Part shown: positions 44,047-52,304 of the stretch, one piece after another
Layout of the letters: each line of letters starts with the position of its first letter
How positions within the stretch are numbered: position 1 is the stretch's first letter
From: Parapusillimonas granuli
GTDB taxonomy: Bacteria > Pseudomonadota > Gammaproteobacteria > Burkholderiales > Burkholderiaceae_B
DNA: 52,304 nucleotides
NCBI RefSeq assembly: GCF_013416525.1
Contig: NZ_JACCEM010000016.1
Location: forward strand, 1 to 52,304
Direction of reading: 5' to 3'
Made by a program: the position numbers and the translations under genes
Notes under the pieces: generated by a model
Told to the model about the DNA's origin: nothing
Seen by the model: the letters and a program-made list of their open reading frames with translations, nothing else
Databases searched by the model: none

Positions 44047-46599
44047 ATGAATTCCTTGGCTGTCAGAAAGAGCGTTGTTCAGATGTCCCCAACCCATTTA
44101 GCAGTCGCCCACTATCGCACACTCGATAGCCAAGTCCATACTTTACGCCAGCATTTGCGAGGTACGGGGATTCTTACCCGTCGTTTTGCCAGAAAGATCG
44201 GACTGTCCAATCTGGGGGAGTTAATGGGACTACTCCATGATCTTGGCAAATACGGTATTGCGTTTCAAACATATCTGATGTCGGCGTTAGGCATCCGCGA
44301 TCCTGATCTTGATGCCGACGACTCTCCCCGTGCTAATAAGGTGCGCGGCGGAGTCGATCACTCTACTGCCGGCGCGCAATGGATCTGGAAGTTGCTGTCA
44401 TCATCTGGTAATCCTGAATTGACATTTGCAGGCCAATGGATGGCATTGTGTATTGCCTCCCATCACTCGGGGCTAATCGACTGTCTGACCCCAGACGGCG
44501 TAGATCGTTTCTCCGAGCGTATGCGCAAAGCCGACGCAGATACCCACCTGGAAGAAGCTTGGAGCAAGGCAGATGCCGATGTCCGTCAGCGCATCGAACG
44601 CCTGGCGCAATCTCCGGCATTGAAGATCGAAATTCTGCAGTTAATCCATCGCATCCAAGGCGTTGGGACGCCAGGCAAGGACGGCTTTCTAGCCCGTCGC
44701 ATGCGACTAGGATTGGCAGCCCGCTTTGCCTTCAGCTGTCTAATCGCGGGCGACCGCATCGACACCGCACATTTCAGCGATCCCGCCGGCGTACGCTGGC
44801 GGCAAGGCGGGCCTTATCATCATTGGCCGAAGCTCGTTGATCGATTGGAGCGTCACTTGGCTGCGTTTCCCTGCCGAAGTCCCATCGATAGCATACGTCA
44901 GTCCATTTCTACTGCATGCTTTGAGGCCGCTGCGCGGCCTGCCGGCATCTATACCCTGAGTGTCCCAACTGGAGGTGGCAAGACGTTGGCCAGCTTACGT
45001 TTTGCCTTGCACCATGCTGCCACGCATCGGCGTGACCGCATTATCTATGTCACGCCTTTCACCTCCATCATCGAGCAGAACGCAGAGGTGGTGCGTCAAG
45101 TGTTGGAAACTGATGGCCAGGTGAGGCATGGACGGCGCATCGTGCTGGAGCATCACAGTAATCTCGGGGCTGAGCGCCAAACCTATGCTGATAAGCTCTT
45201 GCATGAGGACTGGGATGCACCGGTAGTATTTACCACCATGGTGCAGTTTCTAGAAGCATTGTTTGGCACTGGTACGCGCGGTGTGCGGCGTCTGCACCAG
45301 CTCGCCAATGCGGTATTGGTGTTTGACGAAATACAGACGCTTCCGATCCGTTGTGTGCACTTGTTCAACCATGCTATCAACTTCTTGGTACAGGAGGGTG
45401 GCAGTACGGTGGTGCTCTGCACGGCCACGCAACCTTTGCTGCATCGAGTCGATGAGAAAAAGGGAGCGTTGGCGCTAGCGTTCCAGGCTGAATTGATGCC
45501 GGATGCTGATGGTTTGTTCGGGTCGCTGCGACGAGTGCAGGTGTGCGACCTGCGCCGGGACGGCGGCTGGGATAATTCCGCGATCGCTGGTCTCGCCGTC
45601 GAGGCGGTAGAGACTCAAGGCAACTGCCTAGTGATCGTCAATACCAAGCGGGCGGCTCGAGATTTATTTCAACACTTGGCGGCACGAAGGGGAAAGGAAG
45701 GAGTCTTCCATCTCAGTACCGATATGTGTCCAGCGCATCGCCGTCAAGTGTTGCGGAATGTGAAAGAACGTCTGCGGCGTGGCTTGCAAGTGGCGTGTGT
45801 CAGCACGCAGCTGATTGAGGCAGGGGTTGATGTTGACTTCCGGGTTGTGGTCCGATTCTTGGCGGGTTTAGACTCGATTGCGCAGGCGGCGGGCCGTTGC
45901 AACCGCAATGGCAGGCCCGAGCCGGGATTGGTCTACATCGTCAATCCGGCGGAAGAGAACCTCGCCATGCTGCCGGACGTTGCGGAGGGGCGTATCCACG
46001 CGGGCGCAATTCTTGATCGATTTCGCCTCGACCCTGCGCGCTACAACCACGACTGCTTGGGCCGTCAGGCAATGGCTGAGTACTACGAGCATTACTTCTT
46101 CCAGCGTCAGCACGATATGGATTATCCGCTGCCGCGTGCAGCTTTCTACGGCGCTTCGTTGCTTGAATTGCTGTCTGACCAGAAAGGGGCGTGCGAAACC
46201 TACCAACGTCAGCAGCAGCGCGCGTATCCGCACGAGTTGCGTCAGGCGTTTCAGACGGCGGCGCGCGAGTTCCGCTCCATCGACACCCAGACCGATTCGG
46301 TGATCGTACCCTACGCGGAAGAAGGTAAGGCACTGGTCCTAGACTTCTTCGCGCAGTTTGAGCGTCACCACATGGGTCCGCGAGATCCGGCTGTAGCTGC
46401 CATGCTAATGCGCCAGGCACAGGGATATACGGTCAACGTCTATCCACACATACTCCGCAGGTTGAAGGAACGGAGTGCCCTGACTTTATTAGGCGGTAGC
46501 AGCCTTTATTGTCTCAATGTCGATTTCTACGACGCAGATTTTGGCCTTGCGATAGAGGCAGTCAATTCTCGGGAGGTGTTTATATGGGACAACCTGTGA
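44047..46599 (+). CDS. cas3: Cas3 nuclease-helicase, type I-C
   Basis: 850 aa. HD nuclease domain: [10 protein letters not shown] (H64-D65), [10 protein letters not shown] (H105) and CIASHHSGL (H139-H140). SF2 helicase: Walker [21 protein letters not shown] (306-313), [11 protein letters not shown] (DEAD-type box), LCTATQPLL, and the C-terminal RecA domain [15 protein letters not shown] and AGRCNRNG. It degrades DNA marked by Cascade. There is no ribosome site at the ATG used; the ATG at 44083 ([11 protein letters not shown]) is an alternative. All catalytic motifs are intact. First gene of the operon, overlapping cas5 by 16 bp. Confidence 0.95.
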   Translation: MNSLAVRKSVVQMSPTHLAVAHYRTLDSQVHTLRQHLRGTGILTRRFARKIGLSNLGELMGLLHDLGKYGIAFQTYLMSALGIRDPDLDADDSPRANKVRGGVDHSTAGAQWIWKLLSSSGNPELTFAGQWMALCIASHHSGLIDCLTPDGVDRFSERMRKADADTHLEEAWSKADADVRQRIERLAQSPALKIEILQLIHRIQGVGTPGKDGFLARRMRLGLAARFAFSCLIAGDRIDTAHFSDPAGVRWRQGGPYHHWPKLVDRLERHLAAFPCRSPIDSIRQSISTACFEAAARPAGIYTLSVPTGGGKTLASLRFALHHAATHRRDRIIYVTPFTSIIEQNAEVVRQVLETDGQVRHGRRIVLEHHSNLGAERQTYADKLLHEDWDAPVVFTTMVQFLEALFGTGTRGVRRLHQLANAVLVFDEIQTLPIRCVHLFNHAINFLVQEGGSTVVLCTATQPLLHRVDEKKGALALAFQAELMPDADGLFGSLRRVQVCDLRRDGGWDNSAIAGLAVEAVETQGNCLVIVNTKRAARDLFQHLAARRGKEGVFHLSTDMCPAHRRQVLRNVKERLRRGLQVACVSTQLIEAGVDVDFRVVVRFLAGLDSIAQAAGRCNRNGRPEPGLVYIVNPAEENLAMLPDVAEGRIHAGAILDRFRLDPARYNHDCLGRQAMAEYYEHYFFQRQHDMDYPLPRAAFYGASLLELLSDQKGACETYQRQQQRAYPHELRQAFQTAAREFRSIDTQTDSVIVPYAEEGKALVLDFFAQFERHHMGPRDPAVAAMLMRQAQGYTVNVYPHILRRLKERSALTLLGGSSLYCLNVDFYDADFGLAIEAVNSREVFIWDNL

Positions 46600-47315
46600 G
46601 AAAGAATACGATCGAGTTTCGGGTGTGGAGCCAGCATGCGTTGTTCACCGATCCCCTCACCAGGATTGGCGGGGAAAAATGCTCCTACCATATTCCAACG
46701 TATGAAGCGATCAAAGGCGTAGTTAAATCCATCTACTGGAAGCCGACGTTTGTTTGGATAATTGACGAATTGCGGGTAATGAAACGCATTCGTACACAGG
46801 CAAAGGGTGTGAAACCGCTGAAGTACGGTGGTGGCAACACGCTGGCGCTTTACACGTATCTAACGGATGTAGAGTACCAGGTACGTGCGCATTTCGAATG
46901 GAATGAACATCGACCAGAACTCGCCACTGATCGTATCGATGGCAAGCACTATGCCTTGGCTCGACGTATGCTCGAGCGCGGTGGTCGTCAAGACGTGTTC
47001 CTGGGTACGCGAGAATGCCAGGGTTATGTCGAGCCGTGCGAGTTTGGCAGCGGGCCGGGGGAACTCGATGAGGATGGGAAGCTAAGCTTTGGGCTGATGT
47101 TTCATGGCTTCGACTATCCCGACGAGACTGGCCGTCCCGAGTTGCATGCCCGCTTCTGGAGGCCGGTATTGTGTGGCGGCCGTTTGGTTTTCTCTCGCCC
47201 AGAGGATTGCAGTGAGCGCAAATTCGTACGCGCTATGACGTCCAAAGCCTTCGGTGCGGGCAGCAATTTGAAAGCCGTGACCGACGAGTCCGGCAACATG
47301 GAGGGACCGAGATGA
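46584..47315 (+). CDS. cas5: Cas5c (Cas5d), crRNA-processing subunit of type I-C Cascade
   Basis: 243 aa starting [20 protein letters not shown]; the ATG at 46584 has GGGAGG 8-13 bases upstream. Family motifs include [60 protein letters not shown] and [19 protein letters not shown]. In type I-C it cleaves pre-crRNA (there is no Cas6) and caps the 5' handle. It overlaps cas3 and, by ATGA, cas8c. Complete. Confidence 0.93.
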   Translation: MGQPVRKNTIEFRVWSQHALFTDPLTRIGGEKCSYHIPTYEAIKGVVKSIYWKPTFVWIIDELRVMKRIRTQAKGVKPLKYGGGNTLALYTYLTDVEYQVRAHFEWNEHRPELATDRIDGKHYALARRMLERGGRQDVFLGTRECQGYVEPCEFGSGPGELDEDGKLSFGLMFHGFDYPDETGRPELHARFWRPVLCGGRLVFSRPEDCSERKFVRAMTSKAFGAGSNLKAVTDESGNMEGPR

Positions 47316-49228
47316 GCTGGCTGAGCGAACTGCACGATGTCTACCAACGCACGCAGGCGCAAGCGGCGGATCGGCCGCAGCCCATCGCTCACACCAACCA
47401 GCAGGTCCATGTGGAGATCGTATTGGATGCGCAAGGCAGACTGCTACACGCGGAGGTCGTGCCCAAGGAGCGGGCAATCACGCTGATTCCCTGCACTGAG
47501 GCCTCAGGCGGACGTGCCGGCAGCAAACCTACAGCACACCCGTTGTGCGACAAACTGCAGTACGTGGCCGGCGACTTCACGGCACGCGGCGGAATTGTGA
47601 CGTCAGGCTTTGCGAGCGACGTCACCGAGCCTCACCGCATCTATCTAGAGTTGCTCTCAGATTGGGCGCGGTCGGCATACACGCATGCCAAGCTGCAAGC
47701 AATTTTGGCCTATGTACGGCGAGGGCAAGTGGTGACCGATCTGATCGCCGCTCGAGTGCTGCCTGCCGATGGGCAGGGGCAACTGCTATCGACATGGAAC
47801 GGTGATCGGGACGAGACGCCGGCGATCTTCAAAGTATTGGCGGGAAACGGCGAACCTCAGGACGCCATGGTGCGATGGCGAGTGGACACCGGCGGCGTAC
47901 AACACGGTTGCTGGGAGGACGAAGCCCTGATCGAAGCCTGGGTGAGGCACTATGTCAGCCTGCAAACTCAAATTGGGTTCTGCATGGTGCAGGGGGGCGA
48001 TACGCCACTGGCTGAGCAGCATCCGGCTAAGTTGCGTCATGCGGCTGATCAAGCCAAGCTGATCTCCAGCAACGACACCAGCGGGTTTACATTTCGGGGC
48101 CGATTTCTGACGGCTGGCCAAGCTTCAGGCGTGGGGTTTGAGGTCACGCAGCGGGCTCACAACGCATTGCGCTGGCTAATCGAACGGCGCGGCTCACGTC
48201 GAGGAGGCTTGGTGATCGTGAGCTGGGCGCAACGTACTATTCTGGCCCCCAATCCTGATGTCGGCAGTCGTGGGTTGTTTGGCGACGAGCTCGATGACGT
48301 ATCCTTGAACGACGAACGCGTAGGCGAAGCTTATGCGCAGCGGTTGCGTCATGCGTTGGCGGGATACCGGGCACGCTTCGACGATGCCGAGGGCGTGATC
48401 GTCATGGCGCTGTATTCTGCCACGCTTGGGCGCATGGCTATTGTGTACTACCGTCAGTTGCCGAATTCCGAGTTTTTGCAGCACCTGGAGCGTTGGCATC
48501 TGGCCTTCGCATGGCCACAGAATTACGGCAAATCACTGCGCTTTGTTGGGGCGCCGTCACCCGTCGATATTGCTCAGGCCGCGTACGGCGCTCGGGTGGA
48601 TGAGAAACTGGAGGGCGCCACGCGCGCGCGCCTTTTACCTTGCATTGTGGATGGATCTCCCTTTCCTTTGGACCTTGTGCGAAACGCCTGTCAGCGAGCG
48701 GCGAACCGCGCCGGTCTGGATTGGTGGGACTGGGAAAAGACATTGGGCATTGCTTGCGCTCTCTATCGGGGCGCTCATCCAGAGAGGAACTACACCATGG
48801 CATTGGATCGTACCCGGATCAGCCGGGACTATCTGTTCGGACGGCTCCTAGCCGTAGCGGACAATCTGGAACAACGGGCATTGAGCTTGGCTGGTGAGAA
48901 CCGCGAGACCAATGCGGCACGCTATATGGCGCAGTTTGCCAGCCACCCGTTGTCGACTTGGAAGCGTCTGGACAGCGAGCAATTGGCGCCGTATCGGCGC
49001 CGCCTTCTCGCGCGGGAACCCGGATTTCTCATAGCGCGCGACAGGGAAATTCGCGAGATCTGCGACTTGTTCAACCCCGACGAGTTCACCGACACAGCGT
49101 TGAGCGGCGAGTTTCTATTGGGTTTTCACTGCCAGCGTAGTGCTCTATGGGCCAAGGGGGAGCGCGCTTCCAAAGCCCAGGACTACGCGGTAGCGGCCGA
49201 TATTGGCAACGACACTTCCAACATATGA
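47312..49228 (+). CDS. cas8c: Cas8c (Csd1), large subunit of type I-C Cascade
   Basis: 638 aa starting [20 protein letters not shown]. Csd1 hallmarks: [63 protein letters not shown], and the central [20 protein letters not shown]. The C-terminal part includes [20 protein letters not shown] and [18 protein letters not shown]. It recognises the PAM in Cascade, and in I-C an internal start produces the Cas11 small subunit. It overlaps cas5 and the region of the cas7 start. Uninterrupted. Confidence 0.94.
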   Translation: MSWLSELHDVYQRTQAQAADRPQPIAHTNQQVHVEIVLDAQGRLLHAEVVPKERAITLIPCTEASGGRAGSKPTAHPLCDKLQYVAGDFTARGGIVTSGFASDVTEPHRIYLELLSDWARSAYTHAKLQAILAYVRRGQVVTDLIAARVLPADGQGQLLSTWNGDRDETPAIFKVLAGNGEPQDAMVRWRVDTGGVQHGCWEDEALIEAWVRHYVSLQTQIGFCMVQGGDTPLAEQHPAKLRHAADQAKLISSNDTSGFTFRGRFLTAGQASGVGFEVTQRAHNALRWLIERRGSRRGGLVIVSWAQRTILAPNPDVGSRGLFGDELDDVSLNDERVGEAYAQRLRHALAGYRARFDDAEGVIVMALYSATLGRMAIVYYRQLPNSEFLQHLERWHLAFAWPQNYGKSLRFVGAPSPVDIAQAAYGARVDEKLEGATRARLLPCIVDGSPFPLDLVRNACQRAANRAGLDWWDWEKTLGIACALYRGAHPERNYTMALDRTRISRDYLFGRLLAVADNLEQRALSLAGENRETNAARYMAQFASHPLSTWKRLDSEQLAPYRRRLLAREPGFLIARDREIREICDLFNPDEFTDTALSGEFLLGFHCQRSALWAKGERASKAQDYAVAADIGNDTSNI

Positions 49229-49248
49229 TCAAGCTTGAGGACCACACC

Positions 49249-50100
49249 ATGACCACGCTTCAGAACAAGATCGACTTTGCCATTGTGTTTTCTGTGCACC
49301 ATGCCAATCCGAATGGCGATCCGCTCAACGGCAATCGGCCACGGACGGACTATGAGGGTATTGGAGAGATGACTGACGTATGCCTTAGACGCAAGTTGCG
49401 TGACCGTCTTGCTGAGAATGGTCACGCTATTTTCGTGCAATCGGATGATCGCAAGACAGATGGCGAAGCGAGTCTACGGAGCCGTGCCGAGAGCGTGCTG
49501 GGCAAGGCGGCCTTTGGCAAGTCGGCGAGCCGCGACGAGACAGCACGCAAGGCTTGCGAGGCCTGGCTTGACGTACGTGCTTTTGGACAGGTATTTGCCT
49601 TTGGAAAGGGAGGCGAGGCCAGCGGTGTTTCGATCCCCGTCCGCGGTCCTGTAACGCTCCAGTCGGCCTTCAGCTTGGAACCCGTAATCGTGACAAGCAC
49701 GCAGATCACCAAAAGTGCTAGCGGTGAGGGTGATGGCAGCAAACGAGGTTCAGACACCATGGGAATGAAATATCGAGTAGACCATGGTGTGTACCAGACC
49801 TATGGCAGCATCAACCCGCAACTGGCGGAGCGCACAGGGTTCAGCGATGCCGACGCTGAGGCCATCCGTCAGTCTCTGCCCCGCTTGTTCGAAAACGACG
49901 CTTCTTCAGCTAGGCCAGAGGGCAGCATGCAAGTGCTCAAGATCATCTGGTGGCGGCACAATTCCAAGGTAGGCCAATTCTCCTCGGCCAAAGTGCATGA
50001 GTCCTTGCGTGCTCTTTTGCAGCCCGACGGCGCATTCGATGAGAGTGCACTCAAGTCGGCGTTGCCTGGCTTGGAGCCGGAGATCATCAACGGCTTCTGA
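49249..50100 (+). CDS. cas7: Cas7c (Csd2), backbone subunit of type I-C Cascade
   Basis: 283 aa starting MTTLQNKIDFAIVFSVHHAN, with the family signature NPNGDPLNGNRPRTDYEGIG. An ATG at 49225 overlaps the cas8c stop, but the one at 49249 has GAGG 9 bases upstream and matches the family. Later motifs: ACEAWLDVRAFGQVFAFGKG, SIPVRGPVTLQSAFSLEPV, THQI-like STQITKSASG and MGMKYRVDHGVYQTYGSINP. It polymerises along the crRNA. Last intact cas gene; cas4 begins 22 bp later but is broken. Confidence 0.94.
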   Translation: MTTLQNKIDFAIVFSVHHANPNGDPLNGNRPRTDYEGIGEMTDVCLRRKLRDRLAENGHAIFVQSDDRKTDGEASLRSRAESVLGKAAFGKSASRDETARKACEAWLDVRAFGQVFAFGKGGEASGVSIPVRGPVTLQSAFSLEPVIVTSTQITKSASGEGDGSKRGSDTMGMKYRVDHGVYQTYGSINPQLAERTGFSDADAEAIRQSLPRLFENDASSARPEGSMQVLKIIWWRHNSKVGQFSSAKVHESLRALLQPDGAFDESALKSALPGLEPEIINGF

Positions 50101-50122
50101 TCAACACCTGGGGAGCTCCAAC

Positions 50123-50215
50123 GTGGATGGGAGTCCGATACTGCTGTCGGCACTCCAGCATTATCTCTATGCGGTATTTGGGAAATGCGGGGGTCAGGGT
50201 AATCCCCCGCGATGA
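50123..50215 (+). pseudogene. cas4: cas4 5' relic
   Basis: After GGGGAG (50110-50115) a GTG opens a frame VDGSPILLSALQHYLYAVFG that ends after 30 codons. The segment SPILLSALQHYLY is the start of type I-C Cas4, where it is normally followed by CPRQCAL. Here it diverges after LY, and the remainder of cas4, cas1 and cas2 is absent before the next leader at about 50309. A deletion removed the adaptation genes. Confidence 0.75.
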
Positions 50216-50515
50216 TTTGAGTCGCCCTGGGGCGCCATCAGGATGCCTAGAAACCACGCTGGCGGAGGTTCGTCGCGTATCGCATTGATCCGCCTACATC
50301 ATTAATCTTATGGTGTATTGTGCGAACCCGCAGTGTTCAATAGATTCCCAGTTAAGGTTCGCGTCAACTCAAGCGGTTGAAATAAAGAGACTTTTATCCG
50401 AGGGTAGAATGGTTTGTGCAGACGCTCGGGCGATAATGTGATGGTTCGCAGTGAAAAAGATTTTTTCGCCTGTAGTTGCAATAGGTCTGTAGGTGCAATA
50501 GGTTGCAGAGACTAG
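50216..50515 (+). promoter_or_regulatory. Leader of CRISPR array 2 and preceding spacer
   Basis: 50309-50515 is homologous to the leader of array 1. Near the array it carries two direct copies of TGCAATAGGT (50477-50486 and 50494-50503, period 17). 50216-50308 is unassigned DNA between the cas4 relic and the leader; I see no remnant of cas1 or cas2 in it. Confidence 0.65.
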
Positions 50516-50682
50516 GCCGCACCCCGTACGGGCGTGTGGATTGAAACGAGCGCGGCAGCCGCACCGTCGGCTTTGCCGTCTAGTCATACCCTGTACGGGT
50601 GCGTGGATTGAAACCGGGAGTTCGCCTGGCGGTTCGTCAACGTAATGGTCACCACACCCTAGATGGGTATGTGGATTGAAAT
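50516..50682 (+). CRISPR. Type I-C CRISPR array 2 (3 repeats, 2 spacers)
   Basis: 32-nt repeats at 50516-50547, 50583-50614 and 50651-50682. The first two share the TACGGG...GTGGATTGAAAC form of I-C repeats, and the third ends GAAAT and is degenerate, as usual for a leader-distal repeat. Spacers are 35 and 36 nt. It sits at the canonical I-C place, after the cas operon, on the same strand. The very small size fits loss of the adaptation genes. Confidence 0.85.
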
Positions 50683-50683
50683 T

Positions 50684-50706
50684 GCGCCGGTTTGGCCGGC
50701 GCTTTT
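50684..50706 (+). terminator. Terminator at the end of CRISPR array 2
   Basis: GCGCCGG-TTTGG-CCGGCGC followed by TTTT, one base after the last repeat. It would end the pre-crRNA transcript. Confidence 0.75.
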
Positions 50707-50734
50707 AAAAAAGGCTACATCCTCGCTCGAGCTG

Positions 50735-51060
50735 TTGCCGGGCTTTATGCGTGATGCCTTGTACTGCGATCGGCGGTTTCGGACCCTGAACGTGATTGGC
50801 GATACGAATCGGTAGTGCCCGTGCATCGAAATCGGCACATCGATCCCTTCGACACGCTTGATTCGTACCTTGTGAGCCACCAGATCGACTGCTCCGGCCC
50901 GCCGGACGCCATCCGCTTGGACGGCGGTCCGAAGATGGCCTCACGGGGTTCACCGAGCAGGAGATAGGCAAGGAGTTGCTGTTCGATATATCCAGCCATG
51001 AAAGCCAAACCAGAACGCCTTCATCGAACGGTTCATCCGGATCCCCGAACCGAAGTGTTA
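50735..51060 (+). pseudogene. Decayed IS3-family (IS407-like) transposase OrfB
   Basis: Frames broken by stops and shifts read FMRDALYCDRRFRTLNVIGD (50744 onward), then PPDAIRLDGGPKMAS and QNAFIERFIRI on the plus strand. These match the rve core of IS407-type OrfB: the first Asp region, the RxDNGPE region (here RLDGGPK) and the QNAFIERFN motif. Only the middle of the gene remains. No inverted repeats recognised. Confidence 0.75.
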
Positions 51061-52177
51061 TCCCTGCAGCAGCTCAGCAACTGCATCCGTCTGCCCATGC
51101 TCGAAAGCTGCCGCGAAATCATCCAGTTCGTTCGTGCGGAGCCCGACCTCTGCGCCGAGAGCGATTTGCCGCCAGTTCACTACCGCTGCATGAACCTCGG
51201 CCAGTACGGCCATCGCCTGTTCCCTATCCAATGCGAAGTAAGGCGCGCGAGCCAGCAACATATGCACATCGGTGATCGGTCCATCTTCCTCGGACAGCCA
51301 GGTCTTGGATTCCCGCTCTTTGTCCGGAAATGGATTGATATCGAAGGCTGGCGCAAGGCGCCACAGTCCGTGCTCCACATGTAGGAAGCCGTGATTCTGC
51401 AAGTGATCGTCCACGTTGGTGATCAGCAGGTTGAATGCGAGACGGCGCCAGAGCTGCTGTAAATCCCGAGTAGGCGCATGGCAATAGGAGCGGATGGCGT
51501 CCGCGATTTCCGTGTAGCTGCGATCCTCTTCGCGCGGCGCCTGCAGCATCGAGGCCGCCGATTGATAGGGGATGCGGCCATCGGATTGGTCGCGATCGAA
51601 TCGACGGATGACGGCGACTGGCACGTCGGCGAGTGAAACGATGCGCGCGGGTGCGGCGTCGATGCCTGCGAGCGCCGCCAGTTTCAATGCCAACACTTCG
51701 CCACGCGTCACGCTGCGCGTGTCATCCACGCTCGGGAGCTTCCCGATGGCCAGCCGGCCGTCCTCGTCCACCAGCGTGCACTTGGGCCGCATGCCGCCCA
51801 GCGACGTCCCTTTACCCTGCAGGTAGCGCAAGTCCTCGGACGTTTCTTGGCCGCGCTCGACAGCCCGGCTTGCCTGATAGATGCGCTCCAGTTCGATCAA
51901 TGGCGGAGTACTGCGCTGTCCCTGAGGCACTGTTCGATGCCAATTCCCTTCCGGACCGATCAGGCGCAAAGCGCCCACTCGGCTGAAGTCGTCTACCGCC
52001 AGCAGGTAGTCCAGTTCGGTGAGCGGCGCCAATCGCGGCTCGACTTTGCGGCGCTTGGCATGGTCGCGGGCGATGATGCGTCGGCCCCAGGCATCCGGCG
52101 CGGTGTCCGCAATCGCGCCATGAAACACGGAGTCGTGTGTCGATGCGGCCTTGTGCGACTGGTAGCCAGGCATCAGT
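51058..52177 (-). pseudogene. hipA: HipA-like serine/threonine kinase toxin, 5' end removed by an IS
   Basis: The 371-aa remaining frame reads GAIADTAPDAWGRRIIARDH, LRYLQGKGTSLGGMRPKCTL (the regulatory Ser loop and Gly-rich region), EVLALKLAALAGIDAAPARI, LAFNLLITNVDDHLQNHGFL (catalytic Asp with NxxDH) and WRLAPAFDINPFPDKERESK (metal-binding DINP). The usual ~440-aa protein has about 70 more N-terminal residues. The frame hits the IS21-like end at 52178 within two codons of the first ATG (52173). HipA phosphorylates glutamyl-tRNA synthetase. No hipB partner is visible. Probably inactive. Confidence 0.82.
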
Positions 52178-52304
52178 TGTCAAGGGTCATCCAAATTTCC
52201 CCATCCATGGTCATTCAATTTTCCCCACCCTAGTTCCCGTCATTCGACGGAGGGGGTTTCAGCGGGTCTGACCAGGCCCGCTTTGAGCTTGTCTTTCAGG
52301 CGGT
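52178..52304 (-). mobile_element. End of a second IS21-family element (runs off window)
   Basis: Starts TGTCAAGGGTCATCC and carries two copies of GGTCATYCAAWTTTCCCCAYCC-like units (52186 and 52210 regions), the terminal repeats of IS21 elements. It is different in sequence from the element at 1309-3954. It interrupts hipA. Confidence 0.75.
52240..52304 (-). CDS. istB: IstB C-terminus of the second IS21 element (partial)
   Basis: The minus-strand frame reads RLKDKLKAGLVRPAETPSVE and stops at 52240. A basic C-terminal tail at this distance from an IS21 end fits IstB, but only about 20 residues are in the window. Confidence 0.5.
   Translation of the reverse strand, partial: RLKDKLKAGLVRPAETPSVE

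Noticed and set aside
50216-50308. Remnant of cas1 or cas2 between the cas4 relic and the leader
   Set aside because: Translation in all plus frames showed no Cas1 or Cas2 motif.

Overview
The window looks like a beta-proteobacterial chromosome, most likely Burkholderiales/Alcaligenaceae (Bordetella/Achromobacter/Pusillimonas-like). The basis is the GC-rich housekeeping block (htpG, ampD, a PP0621-type protein, a ccsA-like gene, ffh, thiS, pip, trmB) together with a norCBQD operon. The genus is an inference from gene content and protein style; no database search was possible.

Layout. (1) 1-4027: an IS66-family element running off the left edge, interrupted by a complete IS21-family element (1309-3954) flanked by a 7-bp target duplication. 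(2) 4028-10880: accessory DNA with a DUF4062 protein, an XRE regulator, the decayed end of a conjugative (trb) module, a retron-like locus (structured RNA region, 75-aa ORF, XRE protein, reverse transcriptase), an unknown 194-aa protein and a HEPN-like protein with eight CxxC motifs. (3) 10887-28259: a 17.3-kb genomic island inserted in the 3' part of a tRNA-Leu(CAA) gene. It is bounded by a 55-bp direct repeat, carries its tyrosine integrase beside the intact tRNA, and has CTGTACC-type arm sequences inside both ends. Cargo: an 823-aa nuclease/P-loop ATPase, a SIR2-HerA pair, an orphan VbhA-type antitoxin, fragments of a type IV secretion and mobilisation region (virB6, eexN-like, virB5, relaxase, mobC), a HEPN-like protein, an unknown 429-aa protein and a lipoprotein. 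(4) 28290-43268: core chromosome with norCBQD (NorC carrying two haem-c motifs), htpG behind a sigma-32-type promoter, an RraA-like protein, ampD, ccsA-like, ffh, thiS, pip, trmB, tRNA-Gly and a DUF72 protein. (5) 43377-50706: a type I-C CRISPR-Cas locus reduced to cas3-cas5-cas8c-cas7, with a 30-codon relic of cas4 and no cas1 or cas2. It is flanked on both sides by short degenerate arrays that share a homologous leader. (6) 50735-52304: a decayed IS3-family transposase, a hipA-like gene missing its 5' end, and the end of another IS21-like element that cut it.

How the parts fit: the window is a stack of defence and mobile modules on both sides of a tRNA-Leu integration site, with a second defence locus (CRISPR) about 15 kb away. 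The island separated tRNA-Leu from what appears to be its native terminator, now just outside the left attachment repeat. The best candidates for something new are the 823-aa nuclease-ATPase, the retron-like locus with an HVDD catalytic motif, the HEPN/zinc-ribbon protein, the HEPN plus 429-aa gene pair, and the I-C locus with duplicated leaders and a deleted adaptation module.
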